This document shows, piece by piece, positions 28,639-39,300 of a stretch of DNA of 64,000 bases. A model generated the notes under the pieces. It did not search any database. It was given only the letters and a program-made list of their open reading frames with translations, and was not told the origin of the DNA. A program made the position numbers and the translations under genes. The number at the start of each line of letters is the position of its first letter. The first letter of the stretch is position 1. The stretch is from SAR202 cluster bacterium (GTDB taxonomy: Bacteria > Chloroflexota > Dehalococcoidia > Lucifugimonadales > UBA3495), in the NCBI GenBank assembly GCA_013204585.1, contig JABMNL010000053.1, forward strand, positions 1 to 64,000, written 5' to 3'.

Positions 28639-29397
28639 ATGACCGATTATCTACTGGTACATGGCGCGGGACAGGGAGCGTGGAGTTGGGGCCCGGTTTG
28701 GGGACACCTGACTGCTCCAGAGGAGCACCCGCCCACGTTGCACAAACACCGCCGGGCCAGCCGGGTACACCCCATTGACCTTCCAGGTCACGGCTCAGAC
28801 GCTGGCGGAGATACCGCTGCGGTGCGGCTGGAAGAATGCGTCCAGGCAATTACAAAGGCTGTGGAAAGGGAGCAGCTGAAAAACCTAATATTAGTCGGCC
28901 ACGGAATCGCCGCTAGTTTGGTGATTCAGGCGGCCAAAGAGCTGACTGTGCCGCCCAAGCGGGTGGTGTTGGTGGCTGGAATAATTCCGGCAGCTCAGCG
29001 TCCGTTGCTCAGCGCTTACTCTCCCCGAATGCGGGCAGCGTTCAGCCTGTTTTCGGCCCTTAGTTCTTTGTCGCGTCAGGAATTTAAGTTACCCCGTCCA
29101 GTTATTAACGGGTTTGTGTGCAACGGTATGGACCCTATGGAAGTCGTACAGCTGGTGGGGTTCTTTGGCCCATTACCGACCAGGGTTCTGAAATCGCGCT
29201 ACCCAGTGGCGGACTCGACGCTGCCCTGCCCTGTGACCTACGTGGTGCTGACCGAGGACAAAATGATTCCGCGAGACGAACAGCTGCGCATTGCCGAGCG
29301 GTTCGAGGGCGTGGAAACAGTTGAGATTGAGTCGTGCCACCAGGTAATGGCCCGACGTCCCAAGGAATTAGCCGAGGTGTTGCTTCGGTACGCCTAA
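28639..29397 (+). CDS. alpha/beta fold hydrolase
   Basis: LLVHGAGQGAWSW; DLPGHGSD; LILVGHGIAASLVIQAAKE. Confidence 0.85.
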   Translation: MTDYLLVHGAGQGAWSWGPVWGHLTAPEEHPPTLHKHRRASRVHPIDLPGHGSDAGGDTAAVRLEECVQAITKAVEREQLKNLILVGHGIAASLVIQAAKELTVPPKRVVLVAGIIPAAQRPLLSAYSPRMRAAFSLFSALSSLSRQEFKLPRPVINGFVCNGMDPMEVVQLVGFFGPLPTRVLKSRYPVADSTLPCPVTYVVLTEDKMIPRDEQLRIAERFEGVETVEIESCHQVMARRPKELAEVLLRYA

Positions 29398-29427
29398 AGT
29401 AAATAGTCCGCCACAAATCTTGCCATC

Positions 29428-29566
29428 GTAGGGGCGGGTTTGTAACCCGCCCTGCTTAGCAGGAAACCATGTTCACTAAAGAGCCTATCCCTTTTCATTC
29501 TGGCATGGTTTTGGTTCTTTAAGCTCGGTAGGCAGATGACAGGGCGGGTCTGAAACCCGCCCCAAC
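29428..29566. repeat. composite palindromic repeat element, copy 1
   Basis: Ends gtaggggcgggtttgtaacccgccctg and agggcgggtctgaaacccgccccaac; both ends individually palindromic. Confidence 0.85.
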
Positions 29567-29600
29567 AGTATATTTGCCACGAGCATACTAGGGGAAAAAT

Positions 29601-29632
29601 AAAAGGGTCCGCCGTAACGGCGAACCCTTTTT
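29601..29632. terminator. bidirectional intrinsic terminator between convergent genes
   Basis: aaaagggtccgccgtaacggcgaacccttttt hairpin. Confidence 0.88.
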
Positions 29633-29663
29633 GTTGCTGTGGGATTTGATCGCGGCCTAGTGC

Positions 29664-31271
29664 CTAGTGTTGATGGCCGTGGTCGTCGTGCTCTTCCTCG
29701 TGTTCCTCGGAGATTAGTATCTGGGCGGTTAGTATCATCGAGGCCACACTTGCCGCGTTCTCTAGGGCCGCGCGGGTTACCTTGGTGGGGTCAATGATGC
29801 CCTTGGCTACCATGTCTCCGTAGTCATTGGTTGCTGCGTCGTACCCGAAGTTGGCGGTGTTGTTGTTGCGTACCGTTTCCAACACCACTGCCGCTTCATG
29901 GCCCGAGTTGCTGGCGATGATTCGGATGGGCATCTCCAGTGCTTTTTTAACGATGGCTTTGCCAACGGCTTCGTTGTCCGGGAGGGTTAGTCCGTCTAAG
30001 ACAGACATGGCCCGAATGTAGGCGACACCGCCGCCGGGAAGCACGCCTTCTTCGATTGCGGCCCTGGTGGCCGACAGGGCGTCTTCAACCCTGGCCTTGC
30101 GCTCCTTGAGCTCGGGTTCCGTGGGAGCGCCGACCTTCACTACGGCCACTCCGCCGGATAGTTTGGCCAGTCGTTCTTGCAGCTTTTCTTTATCGTATTC
30201 AGACGTCGTCTCTTCAATCTGAACCTTTATCTGATCGGTGCGGCCCCTAATGGCAATGGCGTCGCCCTTGCCGTCGATGATGGTCGTGTGGTCCTTTGTG
30301 GACTCGACGCGGCGGGCCTGCCCCAGGTCTTCGACTGTTGCCTGGTCTAGACGGCGGCCAGTCTCTTCAGAAATCACCTGCGCTCCGGTGAGCACGGCGA
30401 TGTCTTCCAGCATGGCCTTGCGGCGGTCACCGAAGCCAGGGGCCTTAACGGCCAGGCAGTTCAGTGTGCCTCGCAGGCGGTTGACCACCAGTACGGCCAG
30501 GGCCTCGCTGTCGATGTCTTCCCCAATGATTATTAGGTTCTTGGTTACCTGCAGTGCCTGTTCCAATAGCGGAACTAACTCGGCGGCAGCGGAAATCTTT
30601 TTGTCGGTTATCAGAATGTAGGCGTCTTCGACGACGGCTTCCATGCGCTCTGGATTGGTGACGAAATAGGGGCTTATGTAGCCCCGGTCGAAGTTCATAC
30701 CCTCTACGTACTCGGTGGAGGACTCACCGCTCTTGCTCTCTTCAACGGTGACCACACCCTGGGCTCCGACCTTTTCCAATACGTCGGCCAGCATGTTGCC
30801 AATTTCGGTGTTGTTGGCAGAGATCGAGGCCACTTGGGCCATCTGGTCCCGGCCTTCGATTTTGTTGGAAAGTTTGCCCAGTTCCGCGACGATGGCGGCG
30901 ACACTCTTGTCGATGCCACGTTTAATCGCCATGGGATCCGCACCGGCTACCACGTTCTTGATACCTTCTTGGACCATTATCTGGGCCAGGATGGTAGCGG
31001 TGGTGGTGCCGTCGCCTGCGACATCGTTGGTCTTGGTGGCGGCTTCCTTCATCAATTGAGTGCCCATGTTCTCGAAGGAGTTGGGTAGGTCAACTTCTTT
31101 GGCGATGGTCACACCGTCGTTGGTGATGACCGGAGCGCCCCATTTCTTCTCTATGATAACGTTGCGGCCCCTGGGCCCTAGGGTTAACTTCACGGCGTCG
31201 GCGACCATGTTAATTCCATGGAGCAGCGCTTGCTGGGCCGCCTCGTCCCTTAAAATATCTTTGGCAGGCAT
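29664..31271 (-). CDS. groEL: chaperonin GroEL with a His/Asp/Glu-rich C-terminal tail
   Basis: [29 protein letters not shown]-terminus [14 protein letters not shown]. Confidence 0.98.
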   Translation of the reverse strand: MPAKDILRDEAAQQALLHGINMVADAVKLTLGPRGRNVIIEKKWGAPVITNDGVTIAKEVDLPNSFENMGTQLMKEAATKTNDVAGDGTTTATILAQIMVQEGIKNVVAGADPMAIKRGIDKSVAAIVAELGKLSNKIEGRDQMAQVASISANNTEIGNMLADVLEKVGAQGVVTVEESKSGESSTEYVEGMNFDRGYISPYFVTNPERMEAVVEDAYILITDKKISAAAELVPLLEQALQVTKNLIIIGEDIDSEALAVLVVNRLRGTLNCLAVKAPGFGDRRKAMLEDIAVLTGAQVISEETGRRLDQATVEDLGQARRVESTKDHTTIIDGKGDAIAIRGRTDQIKVQIEETTSEYDKEKLQERLAKLSGGVAVVKVGAPTEPELKERKARVEDALSATRAAIEEGVLPGGGVAYIRAMSVLDGLTLPDNEAVGKAIVKKALEMPIRIIASNSGHEAAVVLETVRNNNTANFGYDAATNDYGDMVAKGIIDPTKVTRAALENAASVASMILTAQILISEEHEEEHDDHGHQH

Positions 31272-31318
31272 TCCTTTCTCCTCAATATGTTCCGGGAAAA
31301 TCCCGAATGGTTGCTCGT

Positions 31319-31363
31319 GTGGTTTCTGTGGTTTCTGTGGTTTCTGTGGTTTCTGTGGTTTCT
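31319..31363. repeat. 9-bp tandem repeat, five copies, in the groES-groEL spacer
   Basis: gtggtttct x5. Confidence 0.95.
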
Positions 31364-31382
31364 AATGTGGTTTTTAAATTCT

Positions 31383-31694
31383 CTAAGAGATAACGGCGAG
31401 GATATCGTTGGACCCCAAGAAGAGCAGTTCCTCGTCTTCGACCCCAATCTCGGTGCCGGCGTATTTGGAGTAAATCACAATGTCGCCAGCCTTAACTTCC
31501 ATTTCTACAAGCTTGCCGTTGGGCAGTACGCGGCCCGGTCCAGTTGCTACCACTTCACCTTGCTGGGGGCGTTCTTGGGCAGTATCGGGCAGGAATATCC
31601 CGCCTTTGGTAACACCCTCCTGATTGCTGGGGCGGACGATGACCCGGTCTCCCATGGGTTTCAGGTCGGTTGCCGATTTGGCGCTGGTGGTCAT
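31383..31694 (-). CDS. groES: co-chaperonin GroES
   Basis: LKPMGDRVIVRPSNQEGVTKGGIFLPDTAQERPQQGEVVATGPGR. Confidence 0.97.
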   Translation of the reverse strand: MTTSAKSATDLKPMGDRVIVRPSNQEGVTKGGIFLPDTAQERPQQGEVVATGPGRVLPNGKLVEMEVKAGDIVIYSKYAGTEIGVEDEELLFLGSNDILAVIS

Positions 31695-31891
31695 TGTGGC
31701 CTCTTTAGTTAGTTTGTCCCGACGAGTTATTCGTCCGGGTTTTTTAACCCGACCGGAATTTCGCCAAGATAAGGATAGAACCGGGCCTGCAAACGGTCAA
31801 GTTATGCTTGGTCATTGGCCCATGTTTGGGTACCGGATACCTGGTTCAAATAGCTGGATATCACCGTCCAAACGCATGCTAGACTTCACCG

Positions 31892-33079
31892 ATGTCATTC
31901 ACTGCTGACCTGCACCTTCATTCCCGCTACGCCTATGCCTGTAGCAAGAATCTAACCCTGGCAAATATTGCGGCCTGGGCCAAGATTAAAGGTATAGACC
32001 TGCTGTCTACCGCCGATTTCACCCATCCTGCGTGGCTGGCCGAGTTGGAAGGCAACCTTACGCAGACGGCCGAAGGCGATTTCGAATTTGATGGCGTCAG
32101 ATTCGTCCTGGGCACTGAACTTAGCTGTGTGTATAAACAGGGGGGTCGCTCCCGCCGGGTGCACCTGTTGGTTTTCGCTCCTGATTTAGAAAGTGTCCGC
32201 GGAATTAGGGAGATGCTCAGCGGGCTAAACGCCAAGTTGAACGGTGATGGCAGGCCCACGATTGGCGTATCGGCCAGGGATCTGACGGCACGGTTATTGG
32301 ACATCAACGCGGATTGTTTGGTGGTGCCAGCCCATATTTGGACTCCCTGGTATGGAATGCTTGGCTCGAAGTCGGGGTTTGACTCGTTAGATGAATGCTT
32401 TGAGGATATGACTCCGCACATTCCTGCTGTCGAGACCGGGCTTTCCAGCGACCCGGAGATGAACTGGCGAGTGCCGGCCCTGGCTGGGAAATCCATTGTG
32501 TCTTTCTCCGACGCCCATTCCTTGCCCAACTTGGGCCGAGAACTGACGGAGTTTTCGGGGACGCCAGGCTACCAAGACCTTGCAGCGGGACTGAACGAAA
32601 ACCGGGTGGAACGGACCATCGAGTTCTTCCCGGAAGAAGGGAAATACCACCTCAACGGCCACCGGAAATGTGGTGTGAGCCAATCTCCAGACGAGACTAC
32701 TCAGGCCGGAACGAGGTGCCCTGAATGCGGGCGGCCCCTGACCCTGGGAGTTCTCCACCGGGTGCGGGACCTGTCTGGGGATGGCCAAACGGTTGATGAA
32801 GCGGCGCGTCGGCCATACGACAGATTGGTCCCGTTGGTGGAATTGCTGTCGCAGACCTTGGGCAAAGGTCGGGCGACCAAGTCGGTGGCTACTGCTTACC
32901 ACCATATATGCAGTGAACTGGGCGGAGAAATCCAGGTCCTGACCGAGGCCCCTTTTGACGACCTTGAGAGGGTCGGCGGCCAGGCTTTGGCAGTAGCAGT
33001 TACCAAAGTTAGGGCCGGACAGGTTGAGATGGTTCCCGGTTTTGACGGCCAGTACGGGACGGTTCGCCCAGCCGACTAG
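31892..33079 (+). CDS. endonuclease Q-like PHP-domain protein
   Basis: TADLHLHSRYAYACSKNLTL; VVPAHIWTPWYGMLGSKSGFDSLDECF; FSDAHSLPNLGRELTEF; CPECGRPLTLGVLHRV. Confidence 0.88.
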   Translation: MSFTADLHLHSRYAYACSKNLTLANIAAWAKIKGIDLLSTADFTHPAWLAELEGNLTQTAEGDFEFDGVRFVLGTELSCVYKQGGRSRRVHLLVFAPDLESVRGIREMLSGLNAKLNGDGRPTIGVSARDLTARLLDINADCLVVPAHIWTPWYGMLGSKSGFDSLDECFEDMTPHIPAVETGLSSDPEMNWRVPALAGKSIVSFSDAHSLPNLGRELTEFSGTPGYQDLAAGLNENRVERTIEFFPEEGKYHLNGHRKCGVSQSPDETTQAGTRCPECGRPLTLGVLHRVRDLSGDGQTVDEAARRPYDRLVPLVELLSQTLGKGRATKSVATAYHHICSELGGEIQVLTEAPFDDLERVGGQALAVAVTKVRAGQVEMVPGFDGQYGTVRPAD

Positions 33080-33115
33080 CAAATCTTCGCTTGCCCGACT
33101 TCAGATTTTATCAAT

Positions 33116-33159
33116 CAAATGGATTAGCTGTAACTAACAAATGGATTAGCGGTAACTAA
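33116..33159. repeat. 22-bp tandem duplication
   Basis: caaatggattagc[t/g]gtaactaa x2. Confidence 0.9.
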
Positions 33160-33198
33160 ACGGGCCATGGCTACCGAGCCTGCAAGTTATGTTAAAAT

Positions 33199-33966
33199 TT
33201 GCCTTGCCAGGCTGGATTTAGCCAGGCGTTGATTGCGTTAAACAAAAAAATTATTCAAGCTAGCAGCAGGGTCCAATTGCAACAACCGTTACCCGTATCG
33301 GTGCGGCGGCTTCAGTCCGAGGATATCGACCAAGTCGTCGCCATCGAAAAAGAAGCATTTTCCCCCCTTTGGGTTAGCTCGCCTTTCAGGCGCGATCAAA
33401 ATAATAATCGCGCCTGCTATTTGGTGGCATGTTTCGACGAAGAAATCTCGCCGGAAGAGATATTGGCTGAAAACGACCTAGACCAACAAGCCGAATTGGA
33501 TAACGAGCGGCCCCCGAATCTTTGGTCTCGGGTGGCGGGGCGTCTTGGTTTTTCTTCTAATAACGGCGAGACCGGAAGCGCCGACGAGGCATTCAACATA
33601 GCGGGATACGTCAGCGTTTGGTACCAAGGGGAAGAAGCTCACATCACTGAGATTGCCGTCAAAGAAACGTTGCGCGGTCGCGGCGTCGGGGAACTTTTGC
33701 TAATCGGCTCGCTCAAGGCAGCCATCGAATATGGCTCGAAAGTGATGACACTGGAGGCTAGAGTCTCCAACTTTATCGCCCACCGTATGTACCAGAAATA
33801 CAGCTTTAAGTCGGTTGGCATTCGCAAGGCCTACTACTCCGACAACCGTGAAGACGCCGTAATAATGACTACCAGTCCCATCGACACCGAAGAATACCAA
33901 GGGTTGTTTACCGAGTTGCAGTCGACTTACAAGTCCCGTTGGGGACGGATGGATATCGAGTGCTGA
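33199..33966 (+). CDS. GNAT acetyltransferase, RimI-like, with a long internal insertion; start uncertain
   Basis: VRRLQSEDIDQVVAIEKEAF; ITEIAVKETLRGRGVGELLLIGSLKAA; LEARVSNFIAHRMYQKYSFKSVGIRKAYYSDNREDAVIM. Confidence 0.85.
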   Translation: MPCQAGFSQALIALNKKIIQASSRVQLQQPLPVSVRRLQSEDIDQVVAIEKEAFSPLWVSSPFRRDQNNNRACYLVACFDEEISPEEILAENDLDQQAELDNERPPNLWSRVAGRLGFSSNNGETGSADEAFNIAGYVSVWYQGEEAHITEIAVKETLRGRGVGELLLIGSLKAAIEYGSKVMTLEARVSNFIAHRMYQKYSFKSVGIRKAYYSDNREDAVIMTTSPIDTEEYQGLFTELQSTYKSRWGRMDIEC

Positions 33967-34015
33967 GAGCCAAAACCGGATCCAGTGGCGTTATAATTGA
34001 CATAACTGAAAAAAT

Positions 34016-34042
34016 CCAAGGGTGCCAAGGGTGCCAAGGGTG
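34016..34042. repeat. 9-bp tandem repeat, three copies
   Basis: ccaagggtg x3. Confidence 0.9.
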
Positions 34043-34242
34043 TTGGCAGCCCGGTACGACGGGGCGAACCGTACTGACCAGCAGGTAATAAATACGGCGG
34101 TATTTTGATGGGTAACCGTAGCCAATCAAGTTGACCAGCCGCAGTCGCGTTGTTAGAATGGCTCCGGCGTAACCCAGGCGTATGGGAGCCTGTTCAATCG
34201 GTATCCCAAACAGTATCCGGAAACAGGCAAGATTTACGAACA

Positions 34243-34854
34243 ATGTTGGTAATAGGGTTAACGGGCAGCATTGGCACCGGGAAGAGCGAAGCTGCCCGAC
34301 AATTGGAGGCGCTTGGAGCCTCGATTATTAGCGCCGACCAGGTGGGCCACGAGGCCTACACCCCCAACACAGAGGCTTGGGAGCAGGTTGTAGCCGCCTT
34401 TGGCGACGAGATTCTGCAAGAAGACAAAGAGATAGACCGGCGCAAATTAGGCGCCATCGTGTTTTCTGCCCCCAGCCAATTGGAAAAATTAAATCAGATA
34501 ATGCATCCGCGAATGGCGCGGATGGTTTCAGAAAAGATTGAGACCCTACGCAGCCAAGGGGTTGACGTTGTGGTGGTAGAAGCGGCCCTGCTCTTTGAGG
34601 CCGGATGGGACACCTTGGTGGAAGAAGTGTGGGTCACCGATTCCTCGGAAGAAGTGGTCATCGAACGGCTCAAGAAGCGCAACGGTTTATCCGAAGAGGA
34701 AGCACGCAAACGAATTTCCTCCCAGATGGGCCGGAACGAGCGGATAGAAAAATCGGACTTCGTCATAGACAACTCAGGGGATGTAGCCGGACTGGAAGGC
34801 GCCATCAAAGAGTTGTGGGACACCAGAGTTGAAGGAAGGATCGGGAAAACATAA
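34243..34854 (+). CDS. coaE: dephospho-CoA kinase
   Basis: MLVIGLTGSIGTGKSEAARQLEALGA; DQVGHEAY; HPRM. Confidence 0.94.
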   Translation: MLVIGLTGSIGTGKSEAARQLEALGASIISADQVGHEAYTPNTEAWEQVVAAFGDEILQEDKEIDRRKLGAIVFSAPSQLEKLNQIMHPRMARMVSEKIETLRSQGVDVVVVEAALLFEAGWDTLVEEVWVTDSSEEVVIERLKKRNGLSEEEARKRISSQMGRNERIEKSDFVIDNSGDVAGLEGAIKELWDTRVEGRIGKT

Positions 34855-35741
34855 TGGTTGAAGCAGCAAAGAAACACTACACCGAGTACGCAATTGAGGA
34901 GTTCCTCGTTAGGGACGAACCTTATTACCGGCCGGTAGGCGACGAAATCGAGCTGTTTACCGCTGCGTACCGTCAGCACATTCCGGTGCTGTTGAAAGGT
35001 CCGACCGGTTGCGGCAAGACCAGGTTCGTCGAGTACATGGCTTGGCAGTTGGGCCGTCCCATGGCGACGGTCAAGGAACAGAACGAAGGAAAAGAAGGCG
35101 AGGTGCGCGTTCCATTGGTCACCATCGCCTGCCACGAAGACCTCACCGCCAGCGACCTGGTGGGCCGGTACCTGCTGGATGCCAATGGCACCCGCTGGAT
35201 AGACGGACCAATGACCAGGGCCGTTAAAGCCGGAGCGATTCTTTACCTGGATGAGGTTGTTGAAGCCCGGAAAGATACAACGGTGCTGATTCACCCGTTG
35301 ACCGACCACCGGCGTGTCTTGCCCGTGGAGAAGACCGGAACCATTATCGAAGCGGACGACCGGTTCCTGCTGTGTGTCTCTTACAACCCTGGGTATCAGA
35401 GTGCGTTAAAGGACTTGAAACACAGCACCCGCCAGCGTTTCATCTCCATTGAGTTCTACTATCCGCCCGCTGACATCGAGACTGAGATTATCGAGCGGGA
35501 GAGCGGCTGCACCAAAGAGCAAGCCGACGCCCTAGCTAAGCTGGGTGAGAAGATACGCAATCTGGAAGACCACGGTCTGCAAGAGGGTGCCAGCACCCGC
35601 CTGCTGATTTACGCCGGGCGTTTGATGGCTGAAGGTATCCAGCCGCGCCGCGCCGCTCAGGTAGCCATTGTCTGGACGCTGACCGACGACCCAGAACTGC
35701 AACGCAGTATTCAGGAAGTTTCGTCCTCCATCTTCGAATAA
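34854..35741 (+). CDS. MoxR-type AAA+ ATPase, CbbQ/NirQ/NorQ-like
   Basis: Walker A KGPTGCGKTRFVEYMAW; DLVGRYLLD; AILYLDEVVEARKDTTVLIHPLTDHRR; NPGYQSALKDLKHSTRQRF. Confidence 0.92.
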   Translation: MVEAAKKHYTEYAIEEFLVRDEPYYRPVGDEIELFTAAYRQHIPVLLKGPTGCGKTRFVEYMAWQLGRPMATVKEQNEGKEGEVRVPLVTIACHEDLTASDLVGRYLLDANGTRWIDGPMTRAVKAGAILYLDEVVEARKDTTVLIHPLTDHRRVLPVEKTGTIIEADDRFLLCVSYNPGYQSALKDLKHSTRQRFISIEFYYPPADIETEIIERESGCTKEQADALAKLGEKIRNLEDHGLQEGASTRLLIYAGRLMAEGIQPRRAAQVAIVWTLTDDPELQRSIQEVSSSIFE

Positions 35742-35762
35742 CGGCTTAGGGTAGAGGACTAC

Positions 35763-36359
35763 ATGGGTCAGACACCGCCGGAGCTAATGAAACGGGCCCT
35801 GGCGGATTGCGTCTTGGAAAGGATTGACGGCACTGGATTAACGCCTGCTGCCGTCATGATTCTTATGTACCCCAAGGACGGCGAATACTGTATTCTGTTG
35901 AACAAGCGGTCCGAGCAGGTCGAGCACCATAAGGGGGAGATATCTTTTCCCGGCGGCGCTAGAGACCCAGAAGACCGCGACTCATTGGATACCGCGCTCC
36001 GTGAGACCGAAGAAGAAATGGGCATTATGCGGGGCGATATCACCGTTCTCGGCGAGATGGACGAAATCACCACCCGCAGCCGATTCCGAGTAAATGTGTT
36101 CGCAGGTACCATCGAATATCCCTACAAATTCACCCCCAGCGCCGTAGAAATCGCTGCGGTACTGGAATTCCCGATTACCGCGTTGTTGGATCCGGTCAAT
36201 CGTCGGCTTGAAACACGTTGGGAAAACGGGCAAACAGTGACCGCCTTTTCCTATGTCCACGAAGAACATATCGTCTTCGGGGCTACTGCCAGAATTCTCC
36301 AGAGTTGCATCGAAATCTTAGATGACGGACTGGAAAGCGAGGGACGCCAAGTTGACTAG
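35763..36359 (+). CDS. NUDIX hydrolase (CoA pyrophosphatase-like)
   Basis: FPGGARDPEDRDSLDTALRETEEEMGI NUDIX box; preceding LNKRSEQVEHHKGEISFPGG. Confidence 0.9.
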   Translation: MGQTPPELMKRALADCVLERIDGTGLTPAAVMILMYPKDGEYCILLNKRSEQVEHHKGEISFPGGARDPEDRDSLDTALRETEEEMGIMRGDITVLGEMDEITTRSRFRVNVFAGTIEYPYKFTPSAVEIAAVLEFPITALLDPVNRRLETRWENGQTVTAFSYVHEEHIVFGATARILQSCIEILDDGLESEGRQVD

Positions 36360-39300
36360 TGGTCCTATACCCGAGATAGAAATTGAGCTGGCGAAACTGC
36401 CACCGGCAGTTCTTGAGGCTTACCGTGCGGCCAGCGATGCGGTAAAAGAGTCATTTGGCGAAGATGAGATTGGGCTCTGGGCCAAAGAGGGCTTAACCAT
36501 TGGCACCCAGACGGTACGTTCTTGGGAATCGGCCATCGAATACTATGCCGTTAGTCCCGAGGTCAGTAAGTTTCTGTCCTTTCCTTCGTTCATGCAGTGG
36601 GCGCGCTGTGGCACCTACTTGGCCCAGGACTCGCCCACGCTGGCAGTGGCCTTCTTCAAGTCCAGCGTCTCAATAGTCCCCAACCTTCGGCCCCAGTACA
36701 TCCCGCGTTGGGCGGGCCTAGGCCGAAGTTTGTACAAGGGCACCTGGAAGTCCAGCACTCTGGCTGCCAAGTTCTTCGAGGTCAGCCCGGACCTGGTCCG
36801 GAACCTGCCCTTTTGGGATGTTGAGGTCTTCGCTTCGTTGATTGAGGCGCTTTCCTACAAGTCCTATGACGTGGCTGGTGAGTGTCTGATTCTAGGCCGC
36901 GATGTCCTGCCTGGCATGGGCCGGGAACGGGAGCCTTTCTTGGCGATGGCCCGGGCTTTGATTGACACCAGTTGGCGCGAGGTTAAGACGTGCTTGGAAC
37001 TGGTGCCGCGTGCCCTACAGCAGGTTGATGAGAGCCAAACTGGACGCTTCCTAAAGCTGGGCGAACGCCTGGCCAAGGTCGGCCTTCGCGACACCTCACG
37101 GTTCCTGGCCGACGGCACTCAAGCTCTTAGCAAAGTGCCCCAGGGTTCGCAAGGGTATATTTTGGATTTATGCGACGCTCTGGTGGTGGTTACCCCAGAC
37201 GCCGTTCCACCATTTCTACGGAGCTTGGATGACGTACTGAACCGGATTACGGTCAGTCAGCTGGACACTTGGTTCCAGCACGGGGCCAAGTTACTGCAAG
37301 AGAACCCTGAAAGCGGTATCGCTTTCTTCAAGATAGAGTCCAACACCTCCGAGGCCATGCTGGAGACTCTGTCTTCCAGTCTGGAGTTGGATCGTGTGAA
37401 GGGCATACTTCGTCTGTATTGCCGAGCGCTGTCTGGCACCCCGCTAGAGATATTCGACACCCAAGAATTGGTCCAACGAAACATTGGTTGGGTAGATGAA
37501 GACACGGCGTCCACCGACGGCAGCAGGGTATTTCTGCCCCCGGTGGTGGACCACTACAACAACAAACAAGACAACTTCTCCTGGTTCAAGGTGGTTTCCA
37601 CTCACCAGGTAGCTCACTTGGAATTTGGTAGTTTCGAGTACCAATTTGAGGAGCCGGCCACCCAGTTTGAAGACCGCCGTCACGAAGCCGAACAACTGAT
37701 GCTCGAACGCAAAAAGGTAGAGCGTTCAGCAGCCCAAGAGGCCCACGAATTGGCGGCCCAACTCTTGGCTTCGGGTGCAGAGGGCGACGTCGATATGTCG
37801 CTCGGATATTCCGACCCCAATGCCCCTGGTCTGAGGAACTACACAGACATTGGTCGGCTGTTGGAAATTTTCGAGGATGGCCGCCTGGCTTTCGACATCT
37901 TCACCGTCTTGGAGGACTGCCGCCTAGACTACCGGATAAAGGTGGAATACCCAGGTATTCGTTCGGCCTCGTCACGCGTTCAGTCCGAGACCCTCGAAAA
38001 ACGGCCCAATATCACGGAGATGCCACTGCAACAGGGCATGGTGGAATTGCTAATCCACATGAGCTTGGACCAGTTCCAAGACCTCCCGGTGGCCAAGGAA
38101 TACCACGAATCCGCAGAGATGCTCTCCAGCATTCTCCATAAGCTTCGTGACGCCGAAGCCAATGTTGAGGACACCGGTGAGGCCACGCTTCGGGCCTACG
38201 AAATCATCTCCCGCATTCCCAATCAACTGGAAGAGGAAGAAGAATTCGAAGACCAAGACCTGGAAGAACCGGGTGATTTCTCTGAAGAGGACTTCCAGAC
38301 CCTGGTTGACCAACTGCAGGCCGGGATGGATGCTTCGTCCGATGGTGACGGTGATGGGGAGTCATACGAGTCTCCCGACCCGGTTGACTACCGTGGCGAC
38401 TTCAAGCCCGAGATGGTCCAATTGATGACCAAGCTGCAGGCTGATGACGGCGAACAGGGCGACGCCCAGCCAATGACTCAAGAGATGCTGGAGCAACTGC
38501 TTCAGGAAAGCTCCGAATTAGACTTGGACGCAGAACAAGGCGAAGTGGACAGCGACATGAGCACGTTCGCCCAGAACATCATGAAAGAAGCTGGCGCTCC
38601 GCCGCCCAACTCCCAACCGGGGGAGGGTTACGGCCCATTGCTGCACGACGATGACAGCGGCGGTGAGCTGGAAGCCAGAGAGCCTGCGACCTACGTATAT
38701 GACGAGTGGGACTTCCGCGCCAACGACTACAAGCCCCGTTGGTGCATCGTTAAAGAGAAAGTTGTGGAAGAGGGTGACGCCACCTTCTACCAGGAAACAC
38801 TCAAGACTTATTCTGCGCTGTCCAATCACATCCGCCGCCAGTTCGAGCTAATCATGCCAGAGAGCATGCGCAAGACCTACCGGCTGGTGGACGGCGAAGA
38901 CATTGACCTGAATGCAGCCCTGGAAGCCTGGACCGACCTGAAAATGGGCGTTCCGCCTGACGAAAAGATTTATTGGCACCGGAACCGGAACCGCCGGGAC
39001 GTGGCCGTGGTTTTCCTATTGGACATGAGCGCTTCCACCGCTGAGGCCATTGACGAAGGTCGGCAGATGGTGGACGACCGGGACGCCCCCGACGACCCGG
39101 TGGAGTACATGGTCTGGCTGCGTCGCCGCCGGGAAGGGCTGGTGCGCCGCAACTACAAGCGGATTATTGACCTGGAGAAAGAGGGCACGACACTGTTGAT
39201 TAACGCCCTCGAGTCCATTGGCGATACCTACGGAATCTACGGCTTCTCCGGTTATGGCCGCGAGAACGTCGAGTTCTATGTCATCAAAGACATCAATGAG

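Noticed and set aside
30238-31088. Long plus-strand ORFs opposite groEL
   Set aside because: Antisense shadow ORFs caused by codon usage of groEL.
31843-31870. tRNA-like ggttcaaat signal
   Set aside because: No matching acceptor stem or cloverleaf nearby; chance match.
31695-31891. CIRCE/HrcA operator upstream of groES
   Set aside because: I did not find the TTAGCACTC-N9-GAGTGCTAA inverted repeat.
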